From IMG/VR virus record IMGVR_UViG_3300024239_000011, positions 454,303-518,302 of that record: a stretch of 64,000 nucleotides of DNA, one strand, 5' to 3'. Positions 41,206 through 49,660 of this stretch are shown piece after piece (the first letter of the stretch is position 1; each line of letters opens with the position of its first letter). A program made the translations under genes and the position numbers. This DNA comes from a virus. The notes beneath the pieces are model-generated. The model searched no databases. It was given only the letters and a program-made list of their open reading frames with translations, and had not been told where the DNA came from.

Positions 41206-41255
41206 TATAAATACCTCCACACACAGGGAGTAATTCCACACACATCACCGGAGGT
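41206..41255 (+). promoter_or_regulatory. Exact T4-type late promoter with SD-pairing hairpin
   Basis: TATAAATA (41206-41213) is followed by ACCTCC, which can pair with GGAGGT (41250-41255) just before ATG 41260. The ribosome site of this gene is thus inside the leader hairpin. Confidence 0.75.
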
Positions 41256-41259
41256 AATT

Positions 41260-42264
41260 ATGACGGATAACCCGTTTTCGATTCGTTTTTCCTGTCTTGA
41301 ACTTGCTCTAAAGTCGTCCATCGACCCAGAGAATGTGCTTCTCACCGCCACCAAATACTACAATTTCGTCAATGGTGATTTTACTTCCATTCCTGAATTG
41401 TCAGACAAAGTGAAGTTAGTTCAGCGCGAAAACTCTCCCAACCTTTCCAAGGTGTCGGTCCAAATCCGTGACACTGGTTACGAAACCACAGTGCTTGAGC
41501 GTATTCGCAAGGCACCGGAGCGCAAGATTTTTGCCATCGATTTGGAAGACAAGTCTCCTGAAGACATTGTTGAAGCTCTTGAGGAATACAAATCCAAGTT
41601 CGAAACGTTGATTGAACTCAAGGCCATGAAGAAGCTTGCTGGTGTTAGCGAAGACATCGACCTAGATGCGCTCTCGCCAACAGATGATAGTCCAACCCTT
41701 TGTGAGTTTAATCGTGCAGAAGTTCTCGAAATGAAGAACCTACGCAACCTTGTTGCCGATGAGTCAACGGCGGAAAATGAAGAACTTGCCAACGCGATCA
41801 CCAAACTGAAAGCGTCGATCAATTACAAACCGAAATTTGGTGGTAAGATCACCAATCCCATCGAAACTTTGTTCCGCGCTGCTGATACCAAGATCGCTGA
41901 AGTAGCAGAAGATGGCGAAAGCATCAATGCCACCCTACAGTACGCAGTGGATAAAGCGATCAATGAAGCTGCTCGTGTATTGATCGTGGCTAAGGTAGAT
42001 CAAATCATGGTGCCAATGTCGGTTATTCTAGCACTAGATCACGCAGCATTGGGTACCAAGAGCATCAATCCGGATAATGGCATGGCAATGTTCTCGTTCT
42101 TGTCAGGTGGGTATGTGGAGATTCGTGAAAGCGTTGATCCGGAAACTGAAAATCTTGCACCGTATGATTATTTGGTTATGCGGGGGACGATGGGTAGTCA
42201 GTCACCGAAAGATTATAATGGGCGTACCATATATTTGGTACGGGATGCTTCTCCACGAGCATAA
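41260..42264 (+). CDS. Unknown late protein (334 aa)
   Basis: Perfect GGAGGT and the strongest late promoter in the window precede it, so it is probably abundant late. The sequence is acidic with long helices in the middle (IVEALEEYKSKFETLIELKA) and a compact C-terminal domain (VPMSVILALDHAALGTKSIN). A virion or assembly protein is likely; I recognise no family. A terminator follows. Confidence 0.6.
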   Translation: MTDNPFSIRFSCLELALKSSIDPENVLLTATKYYNFVNGDFTSIPELSDKVKLVQRENSPNLSKVSVQIRDTGYETTVLERIRKAPERKIFAIDLEDKSPEDIVEALEEYKSKFETLIELKAMKKLAGVSEDIDLDALSPTDDSPTLCEFNRAEVLEMKNLRNLVADESTAENEELANAITKLKASINYKPKFGGKITNPIETLFRAADTKIAEVAEDGESINATLQYAVDKAINEAARVLIVAKVDQIMVPMSVILALDHAALGTKSINPDNGMAMFSFLSGGYVEIRESVDPETENLAPYDYLVMRGTMGSQSPKDYNGRTIYLVRDASPRA

Positions 42265-42270
42265 ACCAAC

Positions 42271-42300
42271 GGGGCGGGAGAACTCTCGCCCCTTCTTCTT
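42271..42300 (+). terminator. Rho-independent terminator
   Basis: GGGGCG...CGCCCC hairpin with an inner GAG/CTC, followed by TTCTTCTTT. It separates the preceding gene from the glycan-type operon. Confidence 0.75.
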
Positions 42301-42304
42301 TCCG

Positions 42305-42330
42305 CTAAATACCCTGGAATCAAACCAGGG
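42305..42330 (+). promoter_or_regulatory. Late-type promoter followed by hairpin
   Basis: CTAAATACCCTGG ... CCAGGG, ending six bases before ATG 42337. No other promoter is visible before 46555, so it probably drives all five following genes. Confidence 0.65.
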
Positions 42331-42336
42331 GGCAGC

Positions 42337-43230
42337 ATGGCTTTGCAAAATATTGTTGGGGAGTTGAACCCCTATATCGAAAATGGTGTGCAAATCGAAG
42401 AAACGTTTGGTAAGTACAAAACAAAATTACTTCGTTCCGATAATGACCATTTTACGTTTGATTTTTATCCATCATTTGATGAATTATCAGTATATTACGA
42501 TCAGGTTTACCCGAATACTGGGGGTCGCCCATTCTGGTATAATGCCGATAACAATTATGCAGATGAACGATGGGTTGGGGTGGTTCCAGCAATTGAACAA
42601 TGGATTGAACACCACTTCGGTCGCCGCGATATCACGATCCATGAGGTTGGGTGCGGTTTTGGTGGGCTTGTCGCCAAGCTTCGATCTTTAGGACTGGATG
42701 CTTCCGGTACCGATCTCAACACAAAAGCTATCAGCGATGGACGCACCCGGAAGGGTAATCAACACATCCATGGTCGAAGTGTATATGAGTTCCTTGCGGA
42801 GTATGGCAGTCAGGATATGATCTTGATGCAACATTTCCTTGAGCATGTGACTGATCCAGTAGAAATTCTCAAAAATATGAAGGATCATATCAATCCCGGT
42901 GGATTGATATTCGGGCGCGTTCCAAATAGCCAATTCTACCTAGCGAAACATCGCACTATTCGCTCGCACTGGTATGGATACCCACACCATCTACATTATT
43001 TTTCCGCAGCGTCCATTGAGAAAATCCTGACTCATTGTGGATATACGGTATTGATGGTTGGCGCGACCGACGCGGAAATGTTTGGTGATCGTCAATGGAA
43101 GAAATTCGATGAAATCGAAGAGGTTGCTCGTGAACGCGGAGACTGGAATGGGTCATGGGATGATTTGGTAAACCTGCTCATTACGCGAAATGAAGCGAAA
43201 GAAGTTCAATTTGTAGCGCGAGTGGACTAA
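42337..43230 (+). CDS. Class I SAM-dependent methyltransferase (Methyltransf_23 type)
   Basis: 297 aa. An N-terminal region with FDELSVYYDQVYPNTGGRPF precedes the Rossmann core IHEVGCGFGGLVAKL (motif I), ASGTDLNTKA (acidic loop) and MILMQHFLEHVTDPVEILKN (motif IV region), then HHLHYFSAASIEKIL. This arrangement is typical of methyltransferases in polysaccharide and glycan clusters. First gene of a tightly packed operon; the stop overlaps the next ATG (TAATG). Confidence 0.8.
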   Translation: MALQNIVGELNPYIENGVQIEETFGKYKTKLLRSDNDHFTFDFYPSFDELSVYYDQVYPNTGGRPFWYNADNNYADERWVGVVPAIEQWIEHHFGRRDITIHEVGCGFGGLVAKLRSLGLDASGTDLNTKAISDGRTRKGNQHIHGRSVYEFLAEYGSQDMILMQHFLEHVTDPVEILKNMKDHINPGGLIFGRVPNSQFYLAKHRTIRSHWYGYPHHLHYFSAASIEKILTHCGYTVLMVGATDAEMFGDRQWKKFDEIEEVARERGDWNGSWDDLVNLLITRNEAKEVQFVARVD

Positions 43231-43994
43231 TGCCAAAAGGATTAATTCAGCCTAAAGACTATGGCGACATCATTGCCTTGCAAGGTATTGCCAATTTTCA
43301 CGGGGTAACGGCTTGGCCGGTATGTCCTCATGTAATTGAAGTCTTCCGGCACTTCCCCGATATCGAACCAATCCTATTAGATGGATGTACTGATCTGGCA
43401 CAACATTACTATCACCAAGCTTATGATGTACTCGTAAGGCGTGGATTTGATGTGGTTGATACTATGTGGCATGGACGGGCAAATGGGTGGGAACGACAAC
43501 GTACCGTGGAAGGTCTTAAGAGGTGGCCGCAGCAAGTTCGCGAGACGCTGTTCGTAGACGAACTCAAGTACCTGATGGCGGAAGTACCGATTGAAGAGAA
43601 ACATCGGGGTTTCCGGTGGAAGCGTTTCCCAGACAAAGAAAATACTTTGCTTGACCATGCTCGACAAATAGCGGGTGGGTCGCGGTATGTAGTGGTTCAT
43701 CAATATGATAACGATTACAAAAGCGTAATGGCAGAACCTATTCGTTTGGTAACTGATCTACCCGTTGTCAAGGTCGAAGCCATTCCGGGTTTTACGGTAC
43801 TGGACTGGTATGCGGTGTTTTGTGAGGCAACTGAAATCCATATGATTGATAGTGCCCCGGCAAACTTCGTTGAATGTGCTGGTATTGGCGAGGTAAAGCA
43901 TCTCCACCTCTATGCGCGAAAGAACACACGTCTACAACCGAAACAAAAATGGGGGTTCGCGTTCCGGGATGATTGGACAAAGCATTATGCATAG
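43230..43994 (+). CDS. GT9-like glycosyltransferase-fold protein
   Basis: 254 aa. It begins with a short basic segment (MPKGLIQPKDYGDIIALQGI), and the C-terminal half has SRYVVVHQYDNDYKSVMA and the later WYAVFCEATEIHMIDSAPAN, which follow the donor-binding half of GT-B enzymes of the heptosyltransferase type. The acceptor half is short. Overlaps the preceding stop and lies within an operon with two more glycosyltransferase-like proteins and two methyltransferases. Activity not certain. Confidence 0.5.
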   Translation: MPKGLIQPKDYGDIIALQGIANFHGVTAWPVCPHVIEVFRHFPDIEPILLDGCTDLAQHYYHQAYDVLVRRGFDVVDTMWHGRANGWERQRTVEGLKRWPQQVRETLFVDELKYLMAEVPIEEKHRGFRWKRFPDKENTLLDHARQIAGGSRYVVVHQYDNDYKSVMAEPIRLVTDLPVVKVEAIPGFTVLDWYAVFCEATEIHMIDSAPANFVECAGIGEVKHLHLYARKNTRLQPKQKWGFAFRDDWTKHYA

Positions 43995-44005
43995 TGAGGT
44001 TGGTC

Positions 44006-44908
44006 ATGGTTGATATTTTGGTACCTGCCGGTATTGGTGACATCTATTGGGTGATGATCAAAATGCAGTCGTTCATAGAAAAACGACTTGGTGGCGAAAT
44101 CCCAACAATTTACACCTGCGAAGTAGACCCGAAGAAAAGCAATCGCAGTCAGGAATTCATGGAGCGCATTCCTTTTGTGAAATATGGCGGTGGTTTTTTT
44201 ACCAAATCTGCGATTGGTACTAATAGTTGGTTTGGGACTGATTGGCTCATTCCTGATTATGAGCATAATGGTCGTAAATTTGATTACCTTTTTTGTCTAA
44301 ATGGAGTGGTTCGAAACGGTTTCGATCTTGAACGAGAGTGCGGGCTTGATGCATTCGAGACTAACTGGTATTTCCCTATCAACCCAGCGCCCGAGGAAGA
44401 CGTTGCCGCCCTCCAATATCGTTCCGAATTGGGGAATTATGTGGTTGGATTTTTCTCAGGTGATGGAATGTTTAGTCGATGGGTCGCGGAAATGAACCAT
44501 CACGCCATCTATGACCATCTGACCAAAATACATGAACGGACTGGCTTTAAAATTGTCCTTACCGGGAAAGATTGGGATTGGGACACAGGCGTTAACCAGA
44601 AAATACTTGCTCTGGATGCAAACAAAGGCATTCTCGTCAACAAACTCGGACAGACTACGGTTAACCAATTATTTGCTTTGATGAAAAATTCAAAGGGAAT
44701 TTTTGGCTGGCATGGTGGTAATACCATGATGGGCGTCGTTTTCAAAGTCCCTACATTTATGATATGGAGCAAATATTTCAAAAATTCAAAGTTCTACGAG
44801 AACTGCTTACCGCCCGACAAAAATGGGTGGTATGATTTTGATGTAGCAAGTAATTGGGTATCTGGAAACTATGTAGACCGCTTTCTCAAGTTGGGCACCC
44901 ATGATTAA
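44006..44908 (+). CDS. GT9-like glycosyltransferase
   Basis: 300 aa from ATG 44006 (GAGG seven bases up; the 11-residue extension upstream is rejected). VDILVPAGIGDIYWVMIKMQ is the N-terminal GIGD motif of heptosyltransferase-like GT-B enzymes. The C-terminal half has GFKIVLTGKDWDWDTG and SKGIFGWHGGNTMMGVVFKV, the donor-binding P-loop-like element. Likely adds a sugar to a glycan; nature unknown. Overlaps the next gene by eight bases. Confidence 0.65.
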   Translation: MVDILVPAGIGDIYWVMIKMQSFIEKRLGGEIPTIYTCEVDPKKSNRSQEFMERIPFVKYGGGFFTKSAIGTNSWFGTDWLIPDYEHNGRKFDYLFCLNGVVRNGFDLERECGLDAFETNWYFPINPAPEEDVAALQYRSELGNYVVGFFSGDGMFSRWVAEMNHHAIYDHLTKIHERTGFKIVLTGKDWDWDTGVNQKILALDANKGILVNKLGQTTVNQLFALMKNSKGIFGWHGGNTMMGVVFKVPTFMIWSKYFKNSKFYENCLPPDKNGWYDFDVASNWVSGNYVDRFLKLGTHD

Positions 44909-45908
44909 GAGAATTACTTTTTTGGGCGATTTTCTTCGAACCAATCCGGGTGAAACTGTCAATAGTAGCGGTTTCAATGTAAGGTGGTTATCGCATTTGT
45001 TGCGGTGGCAAATCAACGCTGCATCAAATTTACCGCAAACCGTGTTTATTCCAGATCAAAATAAATTCGAAGAAATATATAATCAAATTGGTTTAATACC
45101 ATGTTTCGAAAACTGGGTGTCGTCGTTTGATCGACCGCTTAATGGAGATATCCTACTACCATTTGTAGAAAATGATTTGGTAATCGGGTTTGAATTATCA
45201 CCAACAATCAAGCGGATGCTTGATCATATTGAGGTACCATATATTAATATTCAACTACATCCCATCCGATATTTCGAAGACCTTATGTTCTCGTTTGAGA
45301 GTAATAACCCGGATATCGAGGATAGTATTCATCAATTTTCGGTGACGACAGATGTAGTGGATTTCCAAACCAATATTTTTCAGGCACACCTAGCCCAAAA
45401 TGCGCTGCCATATTTTGACGAACCCGTGGTTGTTGTAATGGGTCAAACGTTTTGTGATAAAGCACTTATCGTGCAAAACCGATTGGTAAATTTCAATGAT
45501 TTTGCGGAACCATTAATAAAGCTCATCAAAACCCAAAAAGTGGTTTTCAAACCTCATCCACATGCGAATGACCAATGCCCCCTTGGGTCTTGGATGCGTG
45601 AAAATGAAGTGCAGATTGTTGATGCGAATGCTTACACGTTGATGGTATCACCATTAGTAAGCAAATTCATCACTATGAGTTCTGGATCGGTTTCCGAAGC
45701 TATATACTTGGGGAAAACTGGGCAATTTTTAGTGCATAATCCACTGGATTATCACAAGAATGCGGTAATGCATCAATTTTTCACCGTGAATTTTTGGTCC
45801 ACTATATTATCACCCGTTATTCCCACCCGAAATGGGGTAGCTGAAATGCCATTTGTGTCTGATCGGTGCAGACGTAGTTTGACCACATCATGGGCTTATA
45901 GACGTTAA
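44901..45908 (+). CDS. Capsule-type glycosyltransferase-like protein
   Basis: 335 aa. VVFKPHPHANDQCPL and the following TMSSGSVSEAIYLGKTGQFL are typical of the donor-binding region of capsule (Kps/CDP-glycerol-transferase-like) GT-B proteins. The N-terminal half has the expected alpha/beta alternation but no clear motif. The start follows the overlap with the preceding gene. The protein may transfer a sugar or polyol phosphate; substrate unknown. Confidence 0.55.
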   Translation: MIKRITFLGDFLRTNPGETVNSSGFNVRWLSHLLRWQINAASNLPQTVFIPDQNKFEEIYNQIGLIPCFENWVSSFDRPLNGDILLPFVENDLVIGFELSPTIKRMLDHIEVPYINIQLHPIRYFEDLMFSFESNNPDIEDSIHQFSVTTDVVDFQTNIFQAHLAQNALPYFDEPVVVVMGQTFCDKALIVQNRLVNFNDFAEPLIKLIKTQKVVFKPHPHANDQCPLGSWMRENEVQIVDANAYTLMVSPLVSKFITMSSGSVSEAIYLGKTGQFLVHNPLDYHKNAVMHQFFTVNFWSTILSPVIPTRNGVAEMPFVSDRCRRSLTTSWAYRR

Positions 45909-45921
45909 AATGGAGAGTGAT

Positions 45922-46551
45922 ATGATTAAGCGTGGATCAATGTTTGTTCTTGATGATGACAACTTTTTTGGTGGATTATTTGATCGTTCCGGCGATCAAT
46001 TTGAAACTGGTAACCTCAAAGCCGCATTGAAATATGTCCGGATATGGGGGACTGCTATAGATGGTGGTGCCCATTACGGTAGTTGGACCCGTTACCTTAC
46101 CGATTTCGCGAAGATCATTGCATTCGAGCCGCGTCAAGACATCCATGAGTGTCTGGTACGCAACACTGAGCATATTCCTCATGTGGATTGCCGCCGCCAA
46201 GCTCTTGGTGATCGAATGGATTCCGTCTCGGTAGGAATCGGCAAGCATTATGATAATTCCGGATGTGGTACCGTGCTGGGTAATGGTGACACCCCAATGA
46301 TCACCATCGACAGCCTGGGGCTTGACGACGTAGGATTTATTAAACTTGACGTTGAAGGAATGGAATATCACACCCTCAAAGGAGCAGAAGAAACTCTTAA
46401 AAGATGCAAGCCAGTTGTGTTATTCGAAGATAAAGGTCATAGTGAAGATTATGGGGTTACCAAAGGTGAGTGTGGGAAATTTCTGCAAAGTCTGGGCGCA
46501 TCTGAACTTTTGGTGATGAGCAAACGAGACTTCATTTATGGATGGCGTTGA
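45922..46551 (+). CDS. FkbM-family methyltransferase
   Basis: 209 aa. AIDGGAHYGSWTRYLTDFAK (motif I), IIAFEPRQDIHECLVRN (acidic strand and helix), and FIKLDVEGMEYHTLKGAEET are diagnostic of FkbM-type O-methyltransferases, which often act on sugars. Start ATG 45922 has GGAG seven bases upstream, better than ATG 45910. Last gene of the operon; a new promoter starts three bases after its stop. Confidence 0.85.
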   Translation: MIKRGSMFVLDDDNFFGGLFDRSGDQFETGNLKAALKYVRIWGTAIDGGAHYGSWTRYLTDFAKIIAFEPRQDIHECLVRNTEHIPHVDCRRQALGDRMDSVSVGIGKHYDNSGCGTVLGNGDTPMITIDSLGLDDVGFIKLDVEGMEYHTLKGAEETLKRCKPVVLFEDKGHSEDYGVTKGECGKFLQSLGASELLVMSKRDFIYGWR

Positions 46552-46554
46552 TAC

Positions 46555-46583
46555 TTGACGATCATTTTTGTCTATCGTATATA
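46555..46583 (+). promoter_or_regulatory. Sigma70-like promoter
   Basis: TTGACG (46555-46560), 17-base spacer, TATATA (46578-46583). It starts the transcript for the genes at 46679 and 46970 and probably tRNA-Thr. Confidence 0.75.
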
Positions 46584-46624
46584 TCGAACCACTATCTCAT
46601 CATTACCCCCAAATGGGATGGTAT

Positions 46625-46658
46625 GTGTCCCGCTAGTGGTTCGTTGCTGGCGGGACAC
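46625..46658 (+). repeat. Leader hairpin
   Basis: GTGTCCCGC and GCGGGACAC with a 16-base loop, ending 20 bases before ATG 46679. Could stabilise the mRNA or regulate it. Confidence 0.55.
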
Positions 46659-46678
46659 AGTTTAACAAAGGACACCCA

Positions 46679-46966
46679 ATGACTGACATTCGCCGCATTA
46701 TCTTGGAAACGGTTGAATCGCTTGGTGCTATCAAAGGCATTGAACTTGTCACCCGTGTGACCGTGCGTTTGTGTGAGGATGAACGGAAGGGTGGTGTCAC
46801 ACCGGTAAGTGATGAAATCATTTCCACCCTGAACATCATGGTGGCTGCGGGAGATTTGGTGGAAATTGAGTACGTGGTTCCTGGCATGGAATACCGAATC
46901 AAGTCGATCTACATGCCCAAGGGCACCCAGGTGGTCAGCGTCGGCGGAATTGCTGTCCGGGAGTGA
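46679..46966 (+). CDS. Unknown protein (95 aa)
   Basis: Starts MTDIRRIILETVESLGAIKG; the layout of two or three helices then strands (PVSDEIISTLNIMVAAGDLV) resembles a winged helix, as in small DNA-binding proteins. An AAAGGA site precedes it. Early/middle promoter upstream. Function unknown. Confidence 0.6.
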   Translation: MTDIRRIILETVESLGAIKGIELVTRVTVRLCEDERKGGVTPVSDEIISTLNIMVAAGDLVEIEYVVPGMEYRIKSIYMPKGTQVVSVGGIAVRE

Positions 46967-46969
46967 CCC

Positions 46970-47365
46970 ATGTCGATAATGCCCATTGAAGCGTTTCAGG
47001 CGGCGCTTGACCGCTGCGAGGTGGACATCACCATCCCGTCGCCGTTCACCGTGTTGTCGGGCATGGAACCGCCGCGCACGGACCTTACCCCAATCCAAAA
47101 GTTCTATTTGATTCGCCGTTGTTGCGAAGAGATACACGACTTCATCGTCGGGGCATCGGACTATCCGGTGTATTTTGGGAACTATCTGCGTTTCATGCTG
47201 CGGTCACTCGGTAATGACCATGCCATGATGATCTTGGCTGCACGAATGCTAATGCAGCAGTTTCGCCATTTTAAAGTTGACCCGCCCTCCGGTGATTGGT
47301 TAGAAAAGATTCCAGAGTGGATCGAGGTCGATACTAAATACAGGGAAGCGATTTTGACCGATTGA
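46970..47365 (+). CDS. Unknown protein (131 aa)
   Basis: Four bases after the previous gene, so cotranscribed. Starts MSIMPIEAFQAALDRCEVDI; mostly helical with RCCEEIHDFIVGASDYPVYF. tRNA-Thr begins nine bases after the stop. No family recognised. Confidence 0.6.
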   Translation: MSIMPIEAFQAALDRCEVDITIPSPFTVLSGMEPPRTDLTPIQKFYLIRRCCEEIHDFIVGASDYPVYFGNYLRFMLRSLGNDHAMMILAARMLMQQFRHFKVDPPSGDWLEKIPEWIEVDTKYREAILTD

Positions 47366-47373
47366 ATGGTAAT

Positions 47374-47448
47374 GCTGCGGTGCCTCAATGGTACAGGACC
47401 GCTCTTGTAAAGCGGCATTTGGGGGTTCAAGTCCCTCCCGCAGCACCA
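47374..47448 (+). tRNA. tRNA-Thr (UGU)
   Basis: 75 bases with CCA encoded. The acceptor GCTGCGG pairs fully with CCGCAGC; the anticodon stem CCGCT/AGCGG closes the loop CTTGTAA, giving anticodon TGT. T-arm stem and TTCAAGT loop are intact. The HNH gene on the other strand ends one base beyond the 3' end. Confidence 0.95.
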
Positions 47449-47449
47449 T

Positions 47450-48073
47450 TCAATAACTCTTTCCTTCCGCATACCGCTGCCGACGCCTATATCGCCCATT
47501 CCCCTTGTTTTTGCCCTTGTATGTCGGGGTAAGACTGTGGCAGTTAGGACATAGCAATATCACGTTATCGAGGGTATTGTTTGAAGCGTCTCCGTCGATG
47601 TGTTCGATTTCTACATTGACAGGCATCTTTTCGAAATCCCACGCACAAGTTGGTGACATGCATCGTTCGCCGTGTTGTTCGATGAGATAACGCTTCACTT
47701 GGCGCGCGTTTTTTGCAATTCCCGCAACAATTTCCTCGTTTTTCTTGCGTTTTCGATCTTCGACGTGGCAGGCAAGCGAGCAGTATTTTCCGCCCGATTT
47801 GATTGGCTTTCCACACACCACGCATGGTTCGCCAGGGTTGCGTGGTGTTGGTATTGCTGTTGGTGCATTTGTGCCTCGTTGCCGGTTGTTGAATGTTGCC
47901 GCGCAAGCCATACAACAAAATTTGTTGTCTCGTTTAGCATATGGTATGGTTGCGTTACAGTTTGGACATCGCTTTGGCGAATCTTCATAAGCTTTCTTAA
48001 ACGAAGCGTTCCGTTCTGCATGAATCAGTTTGCTGTTTTCGTACCCTAGTTTACCTGCTTCTGATTTGTCCAT
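47450..48073 (-). CDS. HNH homing endonuclease with zinc fingers
   Basis: 207 aa. VEIEHIDGDASNNTLDNVIL followed by LCPNCHSLTPTYKGKN is the HNH core (H, N, H with the extra CxxC). The N-terminal half has two Cys-rich zinc units (CPNC...CCMAC; CVVCGKPIKSGGKYCSLAC). Late promoter and hairpin upstream. It abuts tRNA-Thr and lies about 1.6 kb from an intron-containing tRNA that has no endonuclease of its own, so it might help those introns move. Confidence 0.85.
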   Translation of the reverse strand: MDKSEAGKLGYENSKLIHAERNASFKKAYEDSPKRCPNCNATIPYAKRDNKFCCMACAATFNNRQRGTNAPTAIPTPRNPGEPCVVCGKPIKSGGKYCSLACHVEDRKRKKNEEIVAGIAKNARQVKRYLIEQHGERCMSPTCAWDFEKMPVNVEIEHIDGDASNNTLDNVILLCPNCHSLTPTYKGKNKGNGRYRRRQRYAEGKSY

Positions 48074-48080
48074 TTGCCCG

Positions 48081-48117
48081 GTTCCAGACTTGTTGGTGTA
48101 TCTGGAACTATTTATTC
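48081..48117 (-). promoter_or_regulatory. Late-type promoter followed by hairpin
   Basis: Minus-strand GAATAAATAG, then GTTCCAGA-(12)-TCTGGAAC, ending eight bases before ATG 48073. Confidence 0.65.
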
Positions 48118-48142
48118 AACTGTTTCGACTCGGTGTCTCGGC

Positions 48143-48616
48143 ATGCCATCATCTGATACTCTTGAAAATTTCCTGCGCTGTCCAAGCTGCGGGCGCGTTT
48201 ATCTTCGCCCCTATGATGGGGTTGGTATTTGCTGGACCCTTGGGTGCAAAGACCCTGTGTTGGTTCAGCCGACTCAGGAACAGATGGATGCTTTGCCCAT
48301 GGGCTGCACCATCAGCACGCCCACCATTCTTCGCCCCGAGCAAGAGATTCGGTTCCGATACGTGAATTGGAAGGGCGAGGAAGGTATTCGTCGCGCTATT
48401 CCCATCGGGCTGTTCTGGGGATCGAACGAGTATCATCCGATCCCCCAGCATTTGATGCGCGCCTACGATTGCGACAAGAATGCGCTGCGCATTTTTGCTT
48501 TACTCGACATCAAAGAATGGCTGACAATGGCACGCCCACAATTAAGTCCAGAGGAAGAATATAATCTACTCAGCCAGGATGCTGAGTTGGTTGCGGTAAC
48601 GCGGTGGGAACTCTAA
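48143..48616 (+). CDS. Zinc-ribbon phage protein (157 aa)
   Basis: From ATG 48143: CPSCGRVYLRPYDGVGICWT carries a CxxC, with further Cys nearby, forming a zinc ribbon. The C-terminal part EEGIRRAIPIGLFWGSNEYH, PQHLMRAYDCDKNALRIFAL is a conserved-looking phage block. No strong ribosome site; the longer frame overlaps the divergent promoter. Function unknown. Confidence 0.55.
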   Translation: MPSSDTLENFLRCPSCGRVYLRPYDGVGICWTLGCKDPVLVQPTQEQMDALPMGCTISTPTILRPEQEIRFRYVNWKGEEGIRRAIPIGLFWGSNEYHPIPQHLMRAYDCDKNALRIFALLDIKEWLTMARPQLSPEEEYNLLSQDAELVAVTRWEL

Positions 48617-49029
48617 TGCCAATACAAATCATATCCGATCTGGTTGATCCGGATGATCCGCAGGGTCGCACCTACAAGCAACTTAACGCCGATAAAACCC
48701 ATGGCATTCCGGTGGGAACGTTGGTGGAGCTTGAAAATGGGGTGCGATTGTTCGTTGTGTACCAGGGTCGTGATTGTGACCAAACGCCGCTCTATTGGTT
48801 GTCGGTAGACAAGAATGACACGGTTAGGGAAGACCCGCGTTTCCTGAATAGTTCGTGGGATGGTGGTTATCCAGAAAGCGCATTGAGTGTCGTTTTGCGT
48901 TCCCTGGACGATGCTCGTAAGCTGGTTTGGCAGTTGGTTGATGGGCACAGTGATTTTGATGATCGCGACCCCGAATCTATTGCCGTAGTTGAACGTCTCG
49001 CCGCGCATATGTGCGTGGGGATGCCATGA
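48616..49029 (+). CDS. Unknown protein (137 aa)
   Basis: ATG 48616 overlaps the previous stop (TAATG). Starts MPIQIISDLVDPDDPQGRTY; the core PVGTLVELENGVRLFVVYQG looks like a small beta-barrel. The stop overlaps the next microORF by ATGA. No family recognised. Confidence 0.6.
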   Translation: MPIQIISDLVDPDDPQGRTYKQLNADKTHGIPVGTLVELENGVRLFVVYQGRDCDQTPLYWLSVDKNDTVREDPRFLNSSWDGGYPESALSVVLRSLDDARKLVWQLVDGHSDFDDRDPESIAVVERLAAHMCVGMP

Positions 49030-49112
49030 CGTGGGAAATCCATTTCACATCATTTAATGCGCGTTCAACCTTCATCCATACCTACTTGCAGAATGCAGGA
49101 ATACGGCAATGA
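49026..49112 (+). CDS. 28-residue microprotein
   Basis: ATG 49026 overlaps the stop of the gene before it and its own TGA overlaps the ATG of the gene after it (both ATGA). That double coupling is the main reason to believe it. Sequence MTWEIHFTSFNARSTFIHTY..., unknown function. Confidence 0.5.
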   Translation: MTWEIHFTSFNARSTFIHTYLQNAGIRQ

Positions 49113-49387
49113 CTGATGTACCTAAGACGCATGATCTGGTGGCGAAATTGCGCAAAGCGGTTGATGGTGCCTGCTGTTATGGTCAGCCAGTGCCGTATAC
49201 CATGGTCAAAGTGGCCAATCTAAAAATTGCTGCCGATGAATTGGACAAAATGGCGGCGGAATTGGCACAATGGCGTGGTATTGCGTCCATCGGGAACGGC
49301 AGTCCATGCTATACACCAGAACGCCTTGAGAAAGAACTTACCGCCCTCATCGCTGAACGCGCTCAGTCAGACCATGAACACGCTTGA
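49109..49387 (+). CDS. Unknown protein (92 aa)
   Basis: Starts MTDVPKTHDLVAKLRKAVDG, helical, with ADELDKMAAELAQWRGIASI. Coupled to the genes on both sides. Resembles small phage helical proteins of unknown role. The following gene starts 14 bases before its end. Confidence 0.6.
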   Translation: MTDVPKTHDLVAKLRKAVDGACCYGQPVPYTMVKVANLKIAADELDKMAAELAQWRGIASIGNGSPCYTPERLEKELTALIAERAQSDHEHA

Positions 49388-49628
49388 ACATGCGCCTGAA
49401 GTTCTGAACGACATGGCAGACAAGCTTAATCTGCCGATGGGTTATCAGAGTATTCTTCGCAGTACGGCAAGCCGTATTGAACTTCTTCGGTCAGTGGTTG
49501 AACACTGCTGGATTCATTCAAACTATCCAGACTGCGGGTATACCCAAATGACGACCGAACAAAAAGAAATGTATAATTGGGCTATTGGGCGTGAAAATGT
49601 GGTTGACAATATCGCCGAAGAAAGTTAA
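49374..49628 (+). CDS. Unknown protein (84 aa)
   Basis: ATG 49374 inside the end of the previous gene; MNTLEHAPEVLNDMADKLNL with a predicted-helical body. No Shine-Dalgarno except within the coding region of its neighbour. tRNA-Lys starts 32 bases later. Unknown function. Confidence 0.55.
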   Translation: MNTLEHAPEVLNDMADKLNLPMGYQSILRSTASRIELLRSVVEHCWIHSNYPDCGYTQMTTEQKEMYNWAIGRENVVDNIAEES

Positions 49629-49660
49629 AACCTTTTCAACGAAACGACAGAATTCCTAAT

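Noticed and set aside
47324-47345. A CTAAATAC motif near 47335 as a late promoter for tRNA-Thr
   Set aside because: It lies inside the coding end of the gene at 46970, and the tRNA is already covered by the promoter at 46555; there is no hairpin.
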